A stretch of 64,000 nucleotides of DNA, from contig NZ_LMSP01000012.1 in the NCBI RefSeq assembly GCF_001429545.1, positions 140,554-204,553 of the forward strand, written 5' to 3'. The position numbers and the translations under genes are program-made. Numbering within the stretch: the stretch's first letter is position 1; each line of letters begins with the position of its first letter. This DNA comes from Paenibacillus sp. Soil787 (lineage in GTDB: Bacteria; Bacillota; Bacilli; Paenibacillales; NBRC-103111). The notes under the pieces are model-generated. The model saw nothing but the letters and a program-made list of their open reading frames with translations. It ran no database searches and was not told where the DNA came from. Shown piece by piece: positions 1-8,686 of this stretch.

Positions 1-379
1 TTTGGGATACAAATCCATAGTTGATCGTTACAATTGTGCTTAATAGATGAATGGTGTATAACGTAATAAATCCGGCTCGATTTTGAATATTGCCTATAAA
101 AAAAGCTAAAAACAGCGAGAAATATACATAGCTAAACAGTAAGGTCATGGTAATTGAAATCAGAATTTGTACACTCGACCAGAAGTACATGAGCCAGCCT
201 TTAGAGACAAAAGAAAGCACGTAGCAAATAAAGAATACAATAATCATGCTTGTGCCTAATACGATTTGGTAAGTGGCAGAAGAACGAAAAATGAAATAAA
301 AAGGGAGAATATAAAAGACAACCCATACATATGGACTAAGACCTGTTTTTTTGTGAAAAATTTGATGCCATTTTTGCAT
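1..379 (-). CDS. desK: Sensor histidine kinase DesK, N-terminal membrane part (cut by window edge)
   Basis: The minus-strand frame starting at the ATG at 379 stays open to the window edge, giving about 126 residues. It begins MQKWHQIFHKKTGLSPYVW and continues with hydrophobic segments containing ILPFYFIFRSS, FVSKGWLMYFW and FFIGNIQNR. From memory this closely follows the N-terminus of Bacillus subtilis DesK, the membrane thermosensor kinase that controls the acyl-lipid desaturase through DesR. The kinase core lies outside the window. The gene sits directly downstream of des on the same strand, as in the B. subtilis des-desK-desR operon, which supports the call. A purine-rich AAGAGGG precedes the start. 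Confidence 0.85.
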   Translation of the reverse strand, partial: MQKWHQIFHKKTGLSPYVWVVFYILPFYFIFRSSATYQIVLGTSMIIVFFICYVLSFVSKGWLMYFWSSVQILISITMTLLFSYVYFSLFLAFFIGNIQNRAGFITLYTIHLLSTIVTINYGFVSQ

Positions 380-457
380 GGTCCCTTAACCCTCTTTTTC
401 TTCGCCATTGATTTCATTCTATTTTAACATAAACATGAATGGACAGGATTATTTTCC

Positions 458-1513
458 TTATATGACCGATCTACGGACTTTTATGTTGTTCCCCAAAGAA
501 TCTTGCTTATCAGGGTTAGAGAGCACCTGTTTTTTGTTTTTATAACCAACAAACTTTTTGTTCTGCTCGTCCCAAAGACGAAAACGTAATGATTGCAGAC
601 TCGTGCTAATTGTAATCGTCGTTGCTTTTTGCAGCGGAGGTGTTGCATTATGTGCCTTCTCTAAGTTATAATTTGGCACTTTCGGACTCAAATGATGCAC
701 ATGATGAAACCCAATATTTCCGGTTATCCATTGTAAAAGCTTGGGCAGCTTGTAATAAGAGCTTCCATCTACCGCGGCTTTCACATAACTCCACTCATCT
801 TCGTTCTCAAAGTAGGAATCCTCAAACTGATGCTGTACATAGAACAGCCAAATCCCCAGCAAGCCGGCTACGAAAAGGAGCGGAGCTTGGATCATAACAA
901 ATGATTGCCATCCAATTGCAAAGCACATAAATGAATATAAAACGATAATCGAAACATTAGTCAAGTAAGTACTGATTCTTTCCTTACGCTTCGCACCTTT
1001 TGTATTAAATCGGTTCGTAACTAGGAATAAAAAGATGGGGCCAAGTCCAAACATAACCAAAGGATTCCGATATAATCGATAGGCAATTTTGCTTAATAAT
1101 GGAGAAGCCGCGTATTCATCGACTGTAAGAACCCACATATCACCTGTGCCGCGTTTCTCAAGGTTACTGCTCGTTGCATGATGTATAGAATGACTGTTCT
1201 TCCATTGTTGATAAGGAAAGAGTGTCAGAATACCCGTGATCGTACCGATGATATCGTTAGCTCGACGGCTTTTGAAGAACGATTGGTGACAACAATCATG
1301 GAAAATGATAAAAGTACGTATAACGAACCCGGAAGCAATGAACGTAATCGGCAACGTTATCCAATAAGATACGGAAAGGCTTAGATATGCAGCGTACCAC
1401 AGCAGTAATAAGGGGCCTAAGGTGTTGAGCAGCTGTTTAACACTCGCCTTCGTATTCGATTTTTCATAAGGGGCAACCTGTTTTTTTAAATTGGATAGTG
1501 TTGATTGAGTCAT
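458..1513 (-). CDS. des: Acyl-lipid (phospholipid) desaturase
   Basis: A membrane di-iron fatty acid desaturase of 351 residues. It introduces a double bond into acyl chains of membrane lipids and so restores fluidity in the cold. The three histidine boxes are visible: HDCCHQ, HSIHH and HHVHH. They are separated by hydrophobic stretches as in the FA_desaturase family. I chose the internal ATG at 1513 because GAGGAGG lies just upstream; the longer frame to 1549 lacks such a site. The neighbouring downstream desK fragment fits the B. subtilis arrangement. Regulation by DesK/DesR is likely, and a dyad upstream is listed separately. Confidence 0.9.
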   Translation of the reverse strand: MTQSTLSNLKKQVAPYEKSNTKASVKQLLNTLGPLLLLWYAAYLSLSVSYWITLPITFIASGFVIRTFIIFHDCCHQSFFKSRRANDIIGTITGILTLFPYQQWKNSHSIHHATSSNLEKRGTGDMWVLTVDEYAASPLLSKIAYRLYRNPLVMFGLGPIFLFLVTNRFNTKGAKRKERISTYLTNVSIIVLYSFMCFAIGWQSFVMIQAPLLFVAGLLGIWLFYVQHQFEDSYFENEDEWSYVKAAVDGSSYYKLPKLLQWITGNIGFHHVHHLSPKVPNYNLEKAHNATPPLQKATTITISTSLQSLRFRLWDEQNKKFVGYKNKKQVLSNPDKQDSLGNNIKVRRSVI

Positions 1514-1582
1514 TGGATAGTTCCTCCTCGGGTATGGTAAGCGGGTCATGTTGTCGAACGTAAGTCACAATTACCTATCTTC

Positions 1583-1648
1583 ATTATAGAGATCGCTTTC
1601 ATTCCGTTGTAGTCATAAACGTCAAGTAGCGGGTATGACAAATGTCAT
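1583..1648 (-). promoter_or_regulatory. Putative des promoter with upstream dyad (candidate DesR site)
   Basis: On the minus strand a TATAAT (1583-1588) is preceded by 17 nt and a poor -35 (TACAAC, 1606-1611), as expected for an activator-dependent promoter. A perfect dyad ATGACA-AA-TGTCAT lies at 1635-1648, roughly 24 bp upstream of the -35. Its position suits the response regulator DesR. Assignment to DesR is inferred from the neighbouring genes, not from a known consensus match. Confidence 0.45.
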
Positions 1649-1661
1649 GTCCAAACATCAA

Positions 1662-1705
1662 AAAAAGTGCCGCTACTCCGTAAATTAGGAAATAGCAGCA
1701 CTTTT
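1662..1705 (-). terminator. Rho-independent terminator
   Basis: Inverted repeat AAAGTGC-C-GCTA with TAGC-A-GCACTTT around a 17-nt loop, followed on the minus strand by a run of seven T. It would end transcripts coming from the regulator gene and gene relic to its right. Confidence 0.6.
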
Positions 1706-1734
1706 CACATCGATTTGATGAACTTAAGACATCC

Positions 1735-1812
1735 TTACTTTAGACGTTGACCCGCCGATAACTTCTCTAAGGCCTTCTCAATGCGGGCGCTCTTGTATCA
1801 GCTTTAGGCACC
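1735..1812 (-). pseudogene. C-terminal relic of a YdeI/OmpD-associated-type protein
   Basis: Read on the minus strand, the piece downstream of the regulator gives VPKADTRA, then after a one-base frameshift RIEKALEKLSAGQRLK and a TAA stop (1735-1737). A lysine/arginine-rich tail of the form xTRAxRIEKAxxxLxxGxK is typical of the C-terminus of YdeI/OmpD-associated proteins. Only about 24 codons remain, with the reading frame broken near 1785. The rest of that gene is absent, so this looks like the trace of a deletion next to the regulator. The family call rests on a short motif. Confidence 0.4.
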
Positions 1813-1816
1813 CTTC

Positions 1817-2659
1817 CTAATCTTCTAATTTACTCATCAAAAGTCTGACTTTCGAATCGGTATCCGAACCAGGAGAAGGTGTATACACACTGCATCTCAG
1901 ATCGGTACGTCCTTGTACTTGAAGCGTTGTCAAATCGAACAGCATCTTCCCCACTTTGGCATGCCTGAATTCAATGAAGACTTCAGGTGCAGAACTCACA
2001 TCACTTTGGTTCCAAAAAGTTCTAAAATCCTGACTCTGCTTACTCATCTGCTCAATAAATTCACTGTACCAGTTATCACCCACATATTGCCCATAATAAG
2101 ATCGAAACATCGCTAAGAATCCCCTTACAAAATCATGCCAGTTGACAGCCAGAGCTTTCAATTCTTTCCGTGTAAAAAGCAGCCATATCATGTTTCTTTG
2201 CTCTTCAGGGATCATCGCAAAATCTAGGAATATAGCCGCGGCTGCTTGATTCCATCCAACAATATTGCAGCGGCGGTCCGAAATAATCGTGGGGCAATCG
2301 TGGAGCTCTGTCAGAATTCTGGTTAACGCTGGACTGACCGTAGGCATTTTATCTACAAATGTGGTCGGTGCCGGCTGCTCGAGAGCCAGCATGAAGAGAT
2401 ACTGGCGCTCATCCTCATTAAGCTGCAAAGCAAACGCGATACGGTCCAGTACTTGCACGGACATTTTGATATCTCTTCCCTGCTCTAACCAGGTATACCA
2501 GGTCGTGCTGACACCAGCAATTGTCGCCACTTCTTCTCTGCGTAAGCCAGGGGTTCGTCTGCGGCTCCCGCCAAGCACCCCAGCCTCATTGGGCTGAATT
2601 CTAGCACGATGAGTCGTTAAAAACTCGGACAGCGCCTGTAACCGTTCTTTTGTATCCAC
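1817..2659 (-). CDS. XRE-family regulator with MmyB-like ligand-binding domain
   Basis: A transcription factor of 280 residues. The N-terminal helix-turn-helix (about residues 8-75) contains RRRTPGLRREEVATIAGVS followed by TWYTWLEQGRD, the hallmark of the MmyB/XRE group. The C-terminal two thirds match the MmyB-like PAS-type domain (for example the region DRRCNIVGWNQAAAAIF), thought to bind a fatty-acid-like ligand. I chose the GTG start at 2659 because GGAGGA sits 7 nt upstream; an ATG at 2686 is further from any such site. The gene is divergent from fabF, and regulators of this family often control the adjacent gene, so it may regulate fabF. Confidence 0.85.
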   Translation of the reverse strand: MDTKERLQALSEFLTTHRARIQPNEAGVLGGSRRRTPGLRREEVATIAGVSTTWYTWLEQGRDIKMSVQVLDRIAFALQLNEDERQYLFMLALEQPAPTTFVDKMPTVSPALTRILTELHDCPTIISDRRCNIVGWNQAAAAIFLDFAMIPEEQRNMIWLLFTRKELKALAVNWHDFVRGFLAMFRSYYGQYVGDNWYSEFIEQMSKQSQDFRTFWNQSDVSSAPEVFIEFRHAKVGKMLFDLTTLQVQGRTDLRCSVYTPSPGSDTDSKVRLLMSKLED

Positions 2660-2694
2660 GTCACAATCCTCCAAAGCATTTATCATAGAAGCTA

Positions 2695-2708
2695 TTATAC
2701 CAGTATAA
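2695..2708. promoter_or_regulatory. Dyad in the regulator/fabF divergent promoter region
   Basis: TTATAC-CA-GTATAA is a perfect 14-bp dyad in the 118-bp interval between the divergent MmyB-like regulator and fabF. It is a candidate operator for that regulator; no experimental consensus is known to me. Confidence 0.35.
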
Positions 2709-2777
2709 ACCGTAACTTGTAATAGGATAAAGAGTGTGACATTCTAATGGAAAGCTAACGATTAGGAGGAATAACAA

Positions 2778-4013
2778 ATGAAACGTGTAGTTGTGACAGG
2801 TATGGGCGTCATTACACCCATTGGGAATCAGGTGGATACGTTCTGGCGGAATCTTACGGATGGTAAATCAGGCATTACCCAAATAGATCATATGGATGTA
2901 ACAGATTATAAAACCAATTTCGCTGGTGTGGTTCGGAATTTCGATGCAGAAGCAGCAGTTGGTCGGCGAGATGTACGCCGGATGGATCGTTACTGCCAAT
3001 TCGCTGTTGCTGCGGCCAAGCAGGCGCTTGATGATGCAGCCTTAGTGATTGATTCAACGAATGAGGAACGTATCGGCGTCTATATTGGCTCTGGCATTGG
3101 CGGTATTCAAACGATTCTGGACAATTATCGGACGTTACTGACCCGCGGACCTAGCCGCGTGAGTCCGACCGTTGTCCCTATGATGATCGCCAATATGGCG
3201 GCGGCTCAGGTCAGTATCTTGTTCGGTGCCAAGGGCCCATCACTAGCTCCAGTGACCGCTTGCGCCACGGGAAATAACGCCATTGGCGAAGCTTTTAAGC
3301 TCATCCAGCGCGGAGGCGCAGACGCTGTCATTGCCGGCGGCGCCGAAGCGACGGTCACTGACCTCGCGCTGGCTGGCTTCGGTAATGCGACGTCGCTGTC
3401 GACGCGCTGTGACGCGCCGGAGCAGGCTAGCCGCCCGTTCGACGCGGAGCGGGACGGCTTCGTCGCCGCCGAAGGCGCCGGCGTGCTCGTGCTGGAGTCG
3501 CTCGAGCATGCCGAGCGGCGGGGGGCGCGGATCCATGCCGAGCTCGTCGGCTATGGATCCACCTCGGACGCCTACCACATCGTGGCGCCAGACCCTGAAG
3601 GCTCGGGGGCTTATCGAGCCATGCGCGAAGCGATATTCGACGCCGGGATCGACGCGGCTGAGATCGACACGATCAACGCGCACGCGACGAGCACGATCGC
3701 AGGCGATCTCTCGGAGACACTTGCCATCAAGCGGCTGCTTGGTCGCGGTGCTTATGACGTGCCGATCAGCGCAAACAAGTCCATGCTCGGCCATATGCTC
3801 GGCGCAGCTGGCGGTGTAGAAGCCGTCGCGCTGATCAAAACCTTACAGGACGGCCTCATCCCTCCGACCATTAATTTAGAAAACCCGGATCCACAGTGCG
3901 ATCTCGATTACGTTCCACTCGTTGCAAGACGAGTTGAGCTTCGATATGGCTTGTCCAGCTCATTCGGATTTGGCGGGCATAACGCCGTCCTCATTTTCAA
4001 GAAACATGAATGA
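2778..4013 (+). CDS. fabF: 3-oxoacyl-[acyl-carrier-protein] synthase II (KAS II)
   Basis: A condensing enzyme of 411 residues, the usual FabF length. It elongates acyl-ACP with malonyl-ACP in type II fatty acid synthesis. The catalytic triad is intact: Cys162 in VTACATGNN, His302 in NAHATS, and His338 in ANKSMLGHMLGAAGG. AGGAGG precedes the ATG. The gene stands alone (no fabD, fabG or acpP nearby) beside an MmyB-like regulator, so it is probably an accessory copy rather than the housekeeping one. Base composition is uneven: lines near 2881-2940 are about one third G+C, whereas 3421-3480 is about three quarters G+C. Confidence 0.9.
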   Translation: MKRVVVTGMGVITPIGNQVDTFWRNLTDGKSGITQIDHMDVTDYKTNFAGVVRNFDAEAAVGRRDVRRMDRYCQFAVAAAKQALDDAALVIDSTNEERIGVYIGSGIGGIQTILDNYRTLLTRGPSRVSPTVVPMMIANMAAAQVSILFGAKGPSLAPVTACATGNNAIGEAFKLIQRGGADAVIAGGAEATVTDLALAGFGNATSLSTRCDAPEQASRPFDAERDGFVAAEGAGVLVLESLEHAERRGARIHAELVGYGSTSDAYHIVAPDPEGSGAYRAMREAIFDAGIDAAEIDTINAHATSTIAGDLSETLAIKRLLGRGAYDVPISANKSMLGHMLGAAGGVEAVALIKTLQDGLIPPTINLENPDPQCDLDYVPLVARRVELRYGLSSSFGFGGHNAVLIFKKHE

Positions 4014-4045
4014 ATAATCAATCCATTTCTTCTACTCTTTAAGTA

Positions 4046-4090
4046 AATAAACCTAATCCCTTCAGCAATGCTGTATGGATTAGGTTTATT
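4046..4090. terminator. Rho-independent terminator between fabF and the germination operon
   Basis: A 14-bp perfect stem, AATAAACCTAATCC with GGATTAGGTTTATT, with a 17-nt loop that itself holds CAGC-AAT-GCTG. It lies between convergent fabF and the gerA-type operon and could serve both strands. Confidence 0.7.
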
Positions 4091-4110
4091 CTATGAATGG
4101 TTCAGGAAGT

Positions 4111-4311
4111 CTAATGCCAGAACCATCTCTCATAAATATAGTAGCTGCAAAATGAAATGAAAGAGAGGGCTATACTGAGCCACCCTGTAATAAGGGCACC
4201 CTTTTTTTCTTTGATCATATCCGCCTTCACATAGATTCTAACATCGAAACATAAAATGAGGATTCCAGAAATTAGCAATAACAAAACCGTGTAATAGTTA
4301 AAGGTAATCAT
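4111..4311 (-). CDS. Small two-TM membrane protein of the germination operon (CLC_0170-like)
   Basis: A 66-residue protein with two predicted membrane helices (about residues 6-24 and 41-60) separated by a charged loop with KADMIKEKKG. The start at 4311 is supported by AAGGGG 9 nt upstream. It is the last gene of the gerA-type operon, and small proteins of this shape (CLC_0170 family) are often found beside germination receptor genes. That family name is from size, topology and context rather than a clear motif. By analogy with accessory D subunits it may modulate the receptor, but this is inference. Confidence 0.6.
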   Translation of the reverse strand: MITFNYYTVLLLLISGILILCFDVRIYVKADMIKEKKGALITGWLSIALSFISFCSYYIYERWFWH

Positions 4312-4377
4312 AGTCGAACCCCTTCTCACCCGACCCGCGGTCGACAAACGCATTGCATGGAACCAAGCATTAACGAA

Positions 4378-5601
4378 TTATTTGGTTTTCGTGCCGATTC
4401 GTCGAATATTGATATGTAGACTTACCTCAACGCTCATTTCTTTATACATTTCTTCCCACTTCTTCTTCGTTTTAATTTCCTTATTCCAATACCAAGGATG
4501 GAAAGCACGCACATCTTCCCCGAAACCGAAGATGTCGCAACCCTCCTTTTGGGTCTGGTGAATTAATTTTTCGAAACCAATTTTCCCGTCCTTTTCTATG
4601 GCTTGTTCTAATTTTTTAATTGTTTCCTTCGTGATCGTCAAATTTTCATCCGATTTCTCTCGTAAATCTCCTTCTATTTGACTCACCACTTTGGCATGAA
4701 TTTTACCGTTAATGATTTCTGTAGTGATTCTCGCTTTACGATGGGTAGATTGAAAGATGACAGAGGTTTCTGACCCTGGTATATGTGTGATAACGCTATA
4801 CCCTCCAGGATTAATTTGCTTCATTGCCATAAAGTGACCGATTTGCAGAGGTGTCGTGATTCCCTCCATTTTATCGCCTTTAAAATAAGCCAATCCGGCG
4901 ATTTCAATGTTAGATTCTTTCTTCAAATCCAGATAAGGGAGAGACCCTTCCTGTCCTTTAGCAGAACTAGCACTAAAGAAAACGCCTAGGAAATTATTGG
5001 GAAGTTTCCCCATTTCCTTGGCATGATCTAAGGTAGCCACTAGATATAAAGTGGGAACACGCTCCAATTGGGGCGTGGCTCTCATGATATCAGAAGCTTT
5101 CCCTTTGGACACAACCATCCAAACGGTTCTTCTTACCTGGGGCTGACGACGGAAGAAATCTTTCTCATTTTCAATCCCCTTCCTTGCCATCACTTCAGAT
5201 ACGACGATGACACGCAAATGACCTAAGAATAAGCGATCCGCCAATTGCTGCTGCAGATTCATCAAAGAATCGTTGATGGTAGTCCCAACGCTGCTCAACA
5301 CCCAGACTGGCTTCTGCCCTGACGGGCCCCCTCCGGTACCTCCGGTACCCAAAGGAATGCGCCCTGGAACGGCAATTTGTACGGTGATTCGTATTAATCC
5401 TTTTTTCGACTTTGGATCTTTAAGGATTTGCGTTGCATTGCTGCTTTCATTCGCTTCTTCCGGTTTGGCTTCATCGATGGCAATGGCTAAAACAACGGCT
5501 CGATCTTCGATTTCTAAACGATCCCAGCATCCTGTTAGCATGGGTAAAAGCAATAGAATAACAAGATTCCGGCTAATCCATTTTCGCCACACCTTGATCA
5601 C
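4378..5601 (-). CDS. Ger(x)C family germination receptor lipoprotein (C subunit)
   Basis: A 407-residue lipoprotein of the GerAC/GerKC family. The signal peptide ends in a lipobox LTGC with Cys25, followed by WDRLEIEDRAVVLAIAID, a typical family opening. The rest forms the Ger(x)C domains found on the outer face of the spore inner membrane. The likely GTG start lies inside the end of the B-subunit gene (29-bp overlap), so translation is probably coupled. With the A and B subunits it forms the nutrient-sensing germination receptor. The nutrient cannot be deduced. Confidence 0.9.
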   Translation of the reverse strand: MIKVWRKWISRNLVILLLLPMLTGCWDRLEIEDRAVVLAIAIDEAKPEEANESSNATQILKDPKSKKGLIRITVQIAVPGRIPLGTGGTGGGPSGQKPVWVLSSVGTTINDSLMNLQQQLADRLFLGHLRVIVVSEVMARKGIENEKDFFRRQPQVRRTVWMVVSKGKASDIMRATPQLERVPTLYLVATLDHAKEMGKLPNNFLGVFFSASSAKGQEGSLPYLDLKKESNIEIAGLAYFKGDKMEGITTPLQIGHFMAMKQINPGGYSVITHIPGSETSVIFQSTHRKARITTEIINGKIHAKVVSQIEGDLREKSDENLTITKETIKKLEQAIEKDGKIGFEKLIHQTQKEGCDIFGFGEDVRAFHPWYWNKEIKTKKKWEEMYKEMSVEVSLHINIRRIGTKTK

Positions 5602-6694
5602 CCCGACTCCCCTTCTTTTTCTTCCGAATGAGGGCTACGATCAGTAGAACCAATGGATAGAAGACTGTGATGACCAGTCCCCAACGACCAACAATTTGAA
5701 TAATGCCATACATCTGAAGCAGGTTTTGGGGAAACATGGCTATGACATAGATGAAAGGAATGAGAAAAAATGAAAACAGCTTGTGATCGCGCAAATGTAA
5801 CAGCTGGCTGAGAAAGTGAATGGCCAAGTAATAGGTCGACAACAATGTCGTAAATACAGCTGTGACCCAAACGGCAAGAAAGGCGCCATCCAATCTCTCC
5901 AGGATGTTGGCGGGCAGTGAAGTGGTTTTGGCTAATTCCAAGGTAGGCCAAACTAAATTTTTGATTTCCTCAGCTCCAAATACGCCGACTGTAGCAACTA
6001 CAATGAGTAAATAGAGTCCCCCCGAAATCAACATGCCGACTACGCTTGCCAACATCGCCCTATCCGGTTTACGCATCGCGGGAATTACGAGGGTCATGAT
6101 GAAAGATCCTTGAAACAGGGCAGCCATGGTAAGAATTCCTTTAGACATGCTACTATGTTCATCCCCCCATACGGGCAATAAATAGACCAATTGTGCATTT
6201 TTTAGCGATAGAACGACGATCAATACAAGTGGGAATACAATAAGCGGGAAATAAAAATGATGGAAATAAGTAAAGGTAGTCATATCTGCACGCGAGGAAA
6301 CCGCCGCTAATAACAGCATCACAATAACCGTTACTTCCAGCGGCGTTTTCGTTAAAACGGAAGTCACGACGACTTCACCGAATTCACGCGAAGCCAGAGC
6401 TGTGAGGACGGAAAAGAAAACAATAATTAAGACGCTGAATACCCGAGCCGTCCATTTACCGATCAGAACTTCACTGTATTCAATAATCGTTTGAGTTGGA
6501 AAGCGCATGCCGAGTACGGTAACAAGCCAAAGCCCCAGAGAGCCGATTAAGATACCTATAAAGGTTACAAGCGGCGCCCCTGAATCGGCAGCTCTAACAG
6601 CGAAAAGCGAGAGTGCTAAAACACCGACCCCAATTATCGTGCTAATTAGAATTATCGCTGCTTGAATCATCGTTACTTGACGAGGATACTCCAT
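5573..6694 (-). CDS. Spore germination receptor permease (GerAB/GerKB type, B subunit)
   Basis: A 373-residue polytopic protein with about ten membrane helices, of the endospore germination permease family (APC superfamily fold). It begins MEYPRQVTMIQAAIILISTIIGVGVL-type sequence, and the start is preceded by AGGAGGGACATTAAAG. The B subunit is thought to bind the germinant in the spore inner membrane. It overlaps the 3' end of the A gene by 53 bp and the 5' end of the C gene by 29 bp, a tightly coupled A-B-C order. Confidence 0.92.
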   Translation of the reverse strand: MEYPRQVTMIQAAIILISTIIGVGVLALSLFAVRAADSGAPLVTFIGILIGSLGLWLVTVLGMRFPTQTIIEYSEVLIGKWTARVFSVLIIVFFSVLTALASREFGEVVVTSVLTKTPLEVTVIVMLLLAAVSSRADMTTFTYFHHFYFPLIVFPLVLIVVLSLKNAQLVYLLPVWGDEHSSMSKGILTMAALFQGSFIMTLVIPAMRKPDRAMLASVVGMLISGGLYLLIVVATVGVFGAEEIKNLVWPTLELAKTTSLPANILERLDGAFLAVWVTAVFTTLLSTYYLAIHFLSQLLHLRDHKLFSFFLIPFIYVIAMFPQNLLQMYGIIQIVGRWGLVITVFYPLVLLIVALIRKKKKGSRGDQGVAKMD

Positions 6695-8360
6695 CTTTAA
6701 TGTCCCTCCTTGTATTCCCTACTTTCAATGGATCTAAAGTATTGCTTGGCGGATGCTTCATTTCTTTCGTTTTCATTCCCAGACGGGTATCATTCGGCGT
6801 ATGAAGGAGTGCCGGTCTCTTTGGCATAGACCAGAGCGGCAGCCTTGCTATAGTATCTTTCATCCCTTGGAAATTCCCTGGGACAATCGGACTCAAGTAA
6901 GGCACCCCGAACGATTTTAAGGAGAGCATATGGTTGGCAATCAGGATAAGCCCGATCATCACGCCGTACAAGCCAAACATGCCAGCCAAAATCACAAGCG
7001 GAAAGCGCAGCATCCTTAACGCCAGCGCCGCGTTGTACGCCGGTGTTGCAAATGAACCGATCGTTGTTAAAGCGATGATGACAACCGTGATTGGACTGAT
7101 GAAGCCAGCAGCAACCGCAGCCTGTCCAACGACTAGCACTCCGACAATCGATAGCGCTCCCCCAACCTGCTGCGGCAGACGCAGTGTCGCTTCCCTAAGC
7201 ACCTCCATGGATATCTCCATAATCAGAACTTCAATAAGAGATGGAAAAGGTACTCCGGATCTCCCTCCCGAAACGGCCACAGCAAACTCTGTTGGGATGA
7301 GCTCCGGATTAAAAGAAATCAAGGCTACATATAACGAGGGGAATATCAAGGAGAAAACAAGGGCTACGAGTCGTGCTAGACGAATAAAGCTGACCAGTAG
7401 AAATCGTTCCGAGTAATCTTCGACCGTCTGGTAAAACTGACTGAACACAGTCGGCAATATGAGAGCAAAGGGGGAACCGTCGACCAACAGGATAACCCTG
7501 CCCTCCAGTAGATTAGCAACAGCCTTATCCGGGCGTTCCGTATTTTGAATCTGCGGGAACGGGGATAAATGGTTATCTTCGATAAATTGTTCCAAATATC
7601 CAACATCAAGAATGCCATCAACATCAATCAACGCTAATCGTCTGAACACCTCTTCAACAAGTTGGGGATTGACAATCCCATCCAGGTAACAGATTGCTAC
7701 TTTTGATTTGGTTACACGCCCAATTTTAATCGTTTTGACCTTTAAATCCGGTGTCGGGAGGCGATAGCGAAGCAGCGAAAGGTTCGTGCCTAACATTTCG
7801 ATGAATCCTTCACGTGCTCCGCGGATGACCTGCTCTGTTTCAGGTTGAGTGATTGAGCGCTTGTCCACATTTCGTGTACTGAATAGCAGCGCTTCCTCCA
7901 ACCCATCCACTGCGAGAACCGTTTCTCCTTGCACAACGGCTTGAATCAACTCAGATAACTGTCCTTCTGTTCTCCCTTCACAGGCATACAGCGTATCACC
8001 AAATAATACATCCTTTAAGGGGCGGCTATTCTTCGCTCTCCCTTGTTTATTAGCCGACGATAACATCAGCGGTTTTAAAATGTGCTCATTCAAATATTGC
8101 TTCTCAATTAAGTCTGAGAAATACAAAAGCACAGCCGGGTACTGATCAAATATACGAAACCGGTGCATAACAAAATCGTCATTATCACCAAGTATCTTGT
8201 CCATGAATGAAATCGTCTCTTCGAGAAGTGGCGTAATTTTCCCTTCTTCATTTTCTTCCAAAACCTGATGGGCAGGCGGCTCCGTCGGCGGGATCATGCG
8301 AGGTTGCTGGCTTTGAGATACTTTAATAGACCTCCGTTTATACCATTGCCACATAGCCAC
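6642..8360 (-). CDS. Spore germination receptor A subunit (GerAA/GerKA type)
   Basis: The first gene of the receptor operon, 572 residues from the GTG at 8360, which follows AGGAGGCGGTGATAAC. The longer frame to 8462 has no convincing ribosome binding site. The N-terminal hydrophilic half matches the GerA cytoplasmic domain (for example VCYLDG-like segment AICYLDGIVNP). The C-terminal half has membrane helices with the family-typical SGGRSGVPFPSLIEVLIME and QQVGGALSIVGVLVVGQAA. The tail after the last helix is serine/asparagine-rich. GerA proteins oligomerise in the spore inner membrane. Expression is expected late in the forespore, but I did not identify the promoter. Confidence 0.93.
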   Translation of the reverse strand: MAMWQWYKRRSIKVSQSQQPRMIPPTEPPAHQVLEENEEGKITPLLEETISFMDKILGDNDDFVMHRFRIFDQYPAVLLYFSDLIEKQYLNEHILKPLMLSSANKQGRAKNSRPLKDVLFGDTLYACEGRTEGQLSELIQAVVQGETVLAVDGLEEALLFSTRNVDKRSITQPETEQVIRGAREGFIEMLGTNLSLLRYRLPTPDLKVKTIKIGRVTKSKVAICYLDGIVNPQLVEEVFRRLALIDVDGILDVGYLEQFIEDNHLSPFPQIQNTERPDKAVANLLEGRVILLVDGSPFALILPTVFSQFYQTVEDYSERFLLVSFIRLARLVALVFSLIFPSLYVALISFNPELIPTEFAVAVSGGRSGVPFPSLIEVLIMEISMEVLREATLRLPQQVGGALSIVGVLVVGQAAVAAGFISPITVVIIALTTIGSFATPAYNAALALRMLRFPLVILAGMFGLYGVMIGLILIANHMLSLKSFGVPYLSPIVPGNFQGMKDTIARLPLWSMPKRPALLHTPNDTRLGMKTKEMKHPPSNTLDPLKVGNTRRDIKDGVSSSSNDDSSSDNSN

Positions 8361-8539
8361 GTTATCACCGCCTCCTGAAAACAGTCCCCAGATGTTGTAT
8401 TCTTCCTGTTTCCCATTCATTTCCTTCTCCGTATTTTTATCCATTTTCCCGATAATATACATGGAAATAGGTAATCAATCTTGAAGTAGCTGCCCTACCG
8501 CAATTCCAAAGAGGAAGTTTCCACAGATACATCGAATAA

Positions 8540-8686
8540 TTTTACTATTCAACGAAAAGCCAAGGTACAGGATTAGGACTCACCTATTCGTATCAATTAA
8601 TCCGTTCGATGAACGGTGTTGTCAATGTTCCGAGTACAATAGGAAAAGGAACAGAATTCGTTATCTCGTTGCCTTTAATTAACTGA
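8540..8686 (+). pseudogene. C-terminal relic of a sensor histidine kinase
   Basis: The plus strand encodes FYYSTKSQGTGLGL, then TYSYQLIRSMNGVV and TIGKGTEFVISLPLIN and a TGA at 8684. This is the end of a HATPase_c domain: the F-box-like FYYSTK, the G2 box GTGLGL and the terminal GKGTEFxxxLP. Just upstream (near 8538) is an in-frame stop, and no dimerisation domain or N-box is present. It is therefore a remnant of about 48 codons. It lies between the germination operon and a small acidic protein gene, and no partner response regulator is in sight. Confidence 0.7.

Noticed and set aside
3243..3794. Long antisense and shifted frames inside fabF
   Set aside because: They are by-products of the GC-rich coding segment; no domain or start signal is visible.
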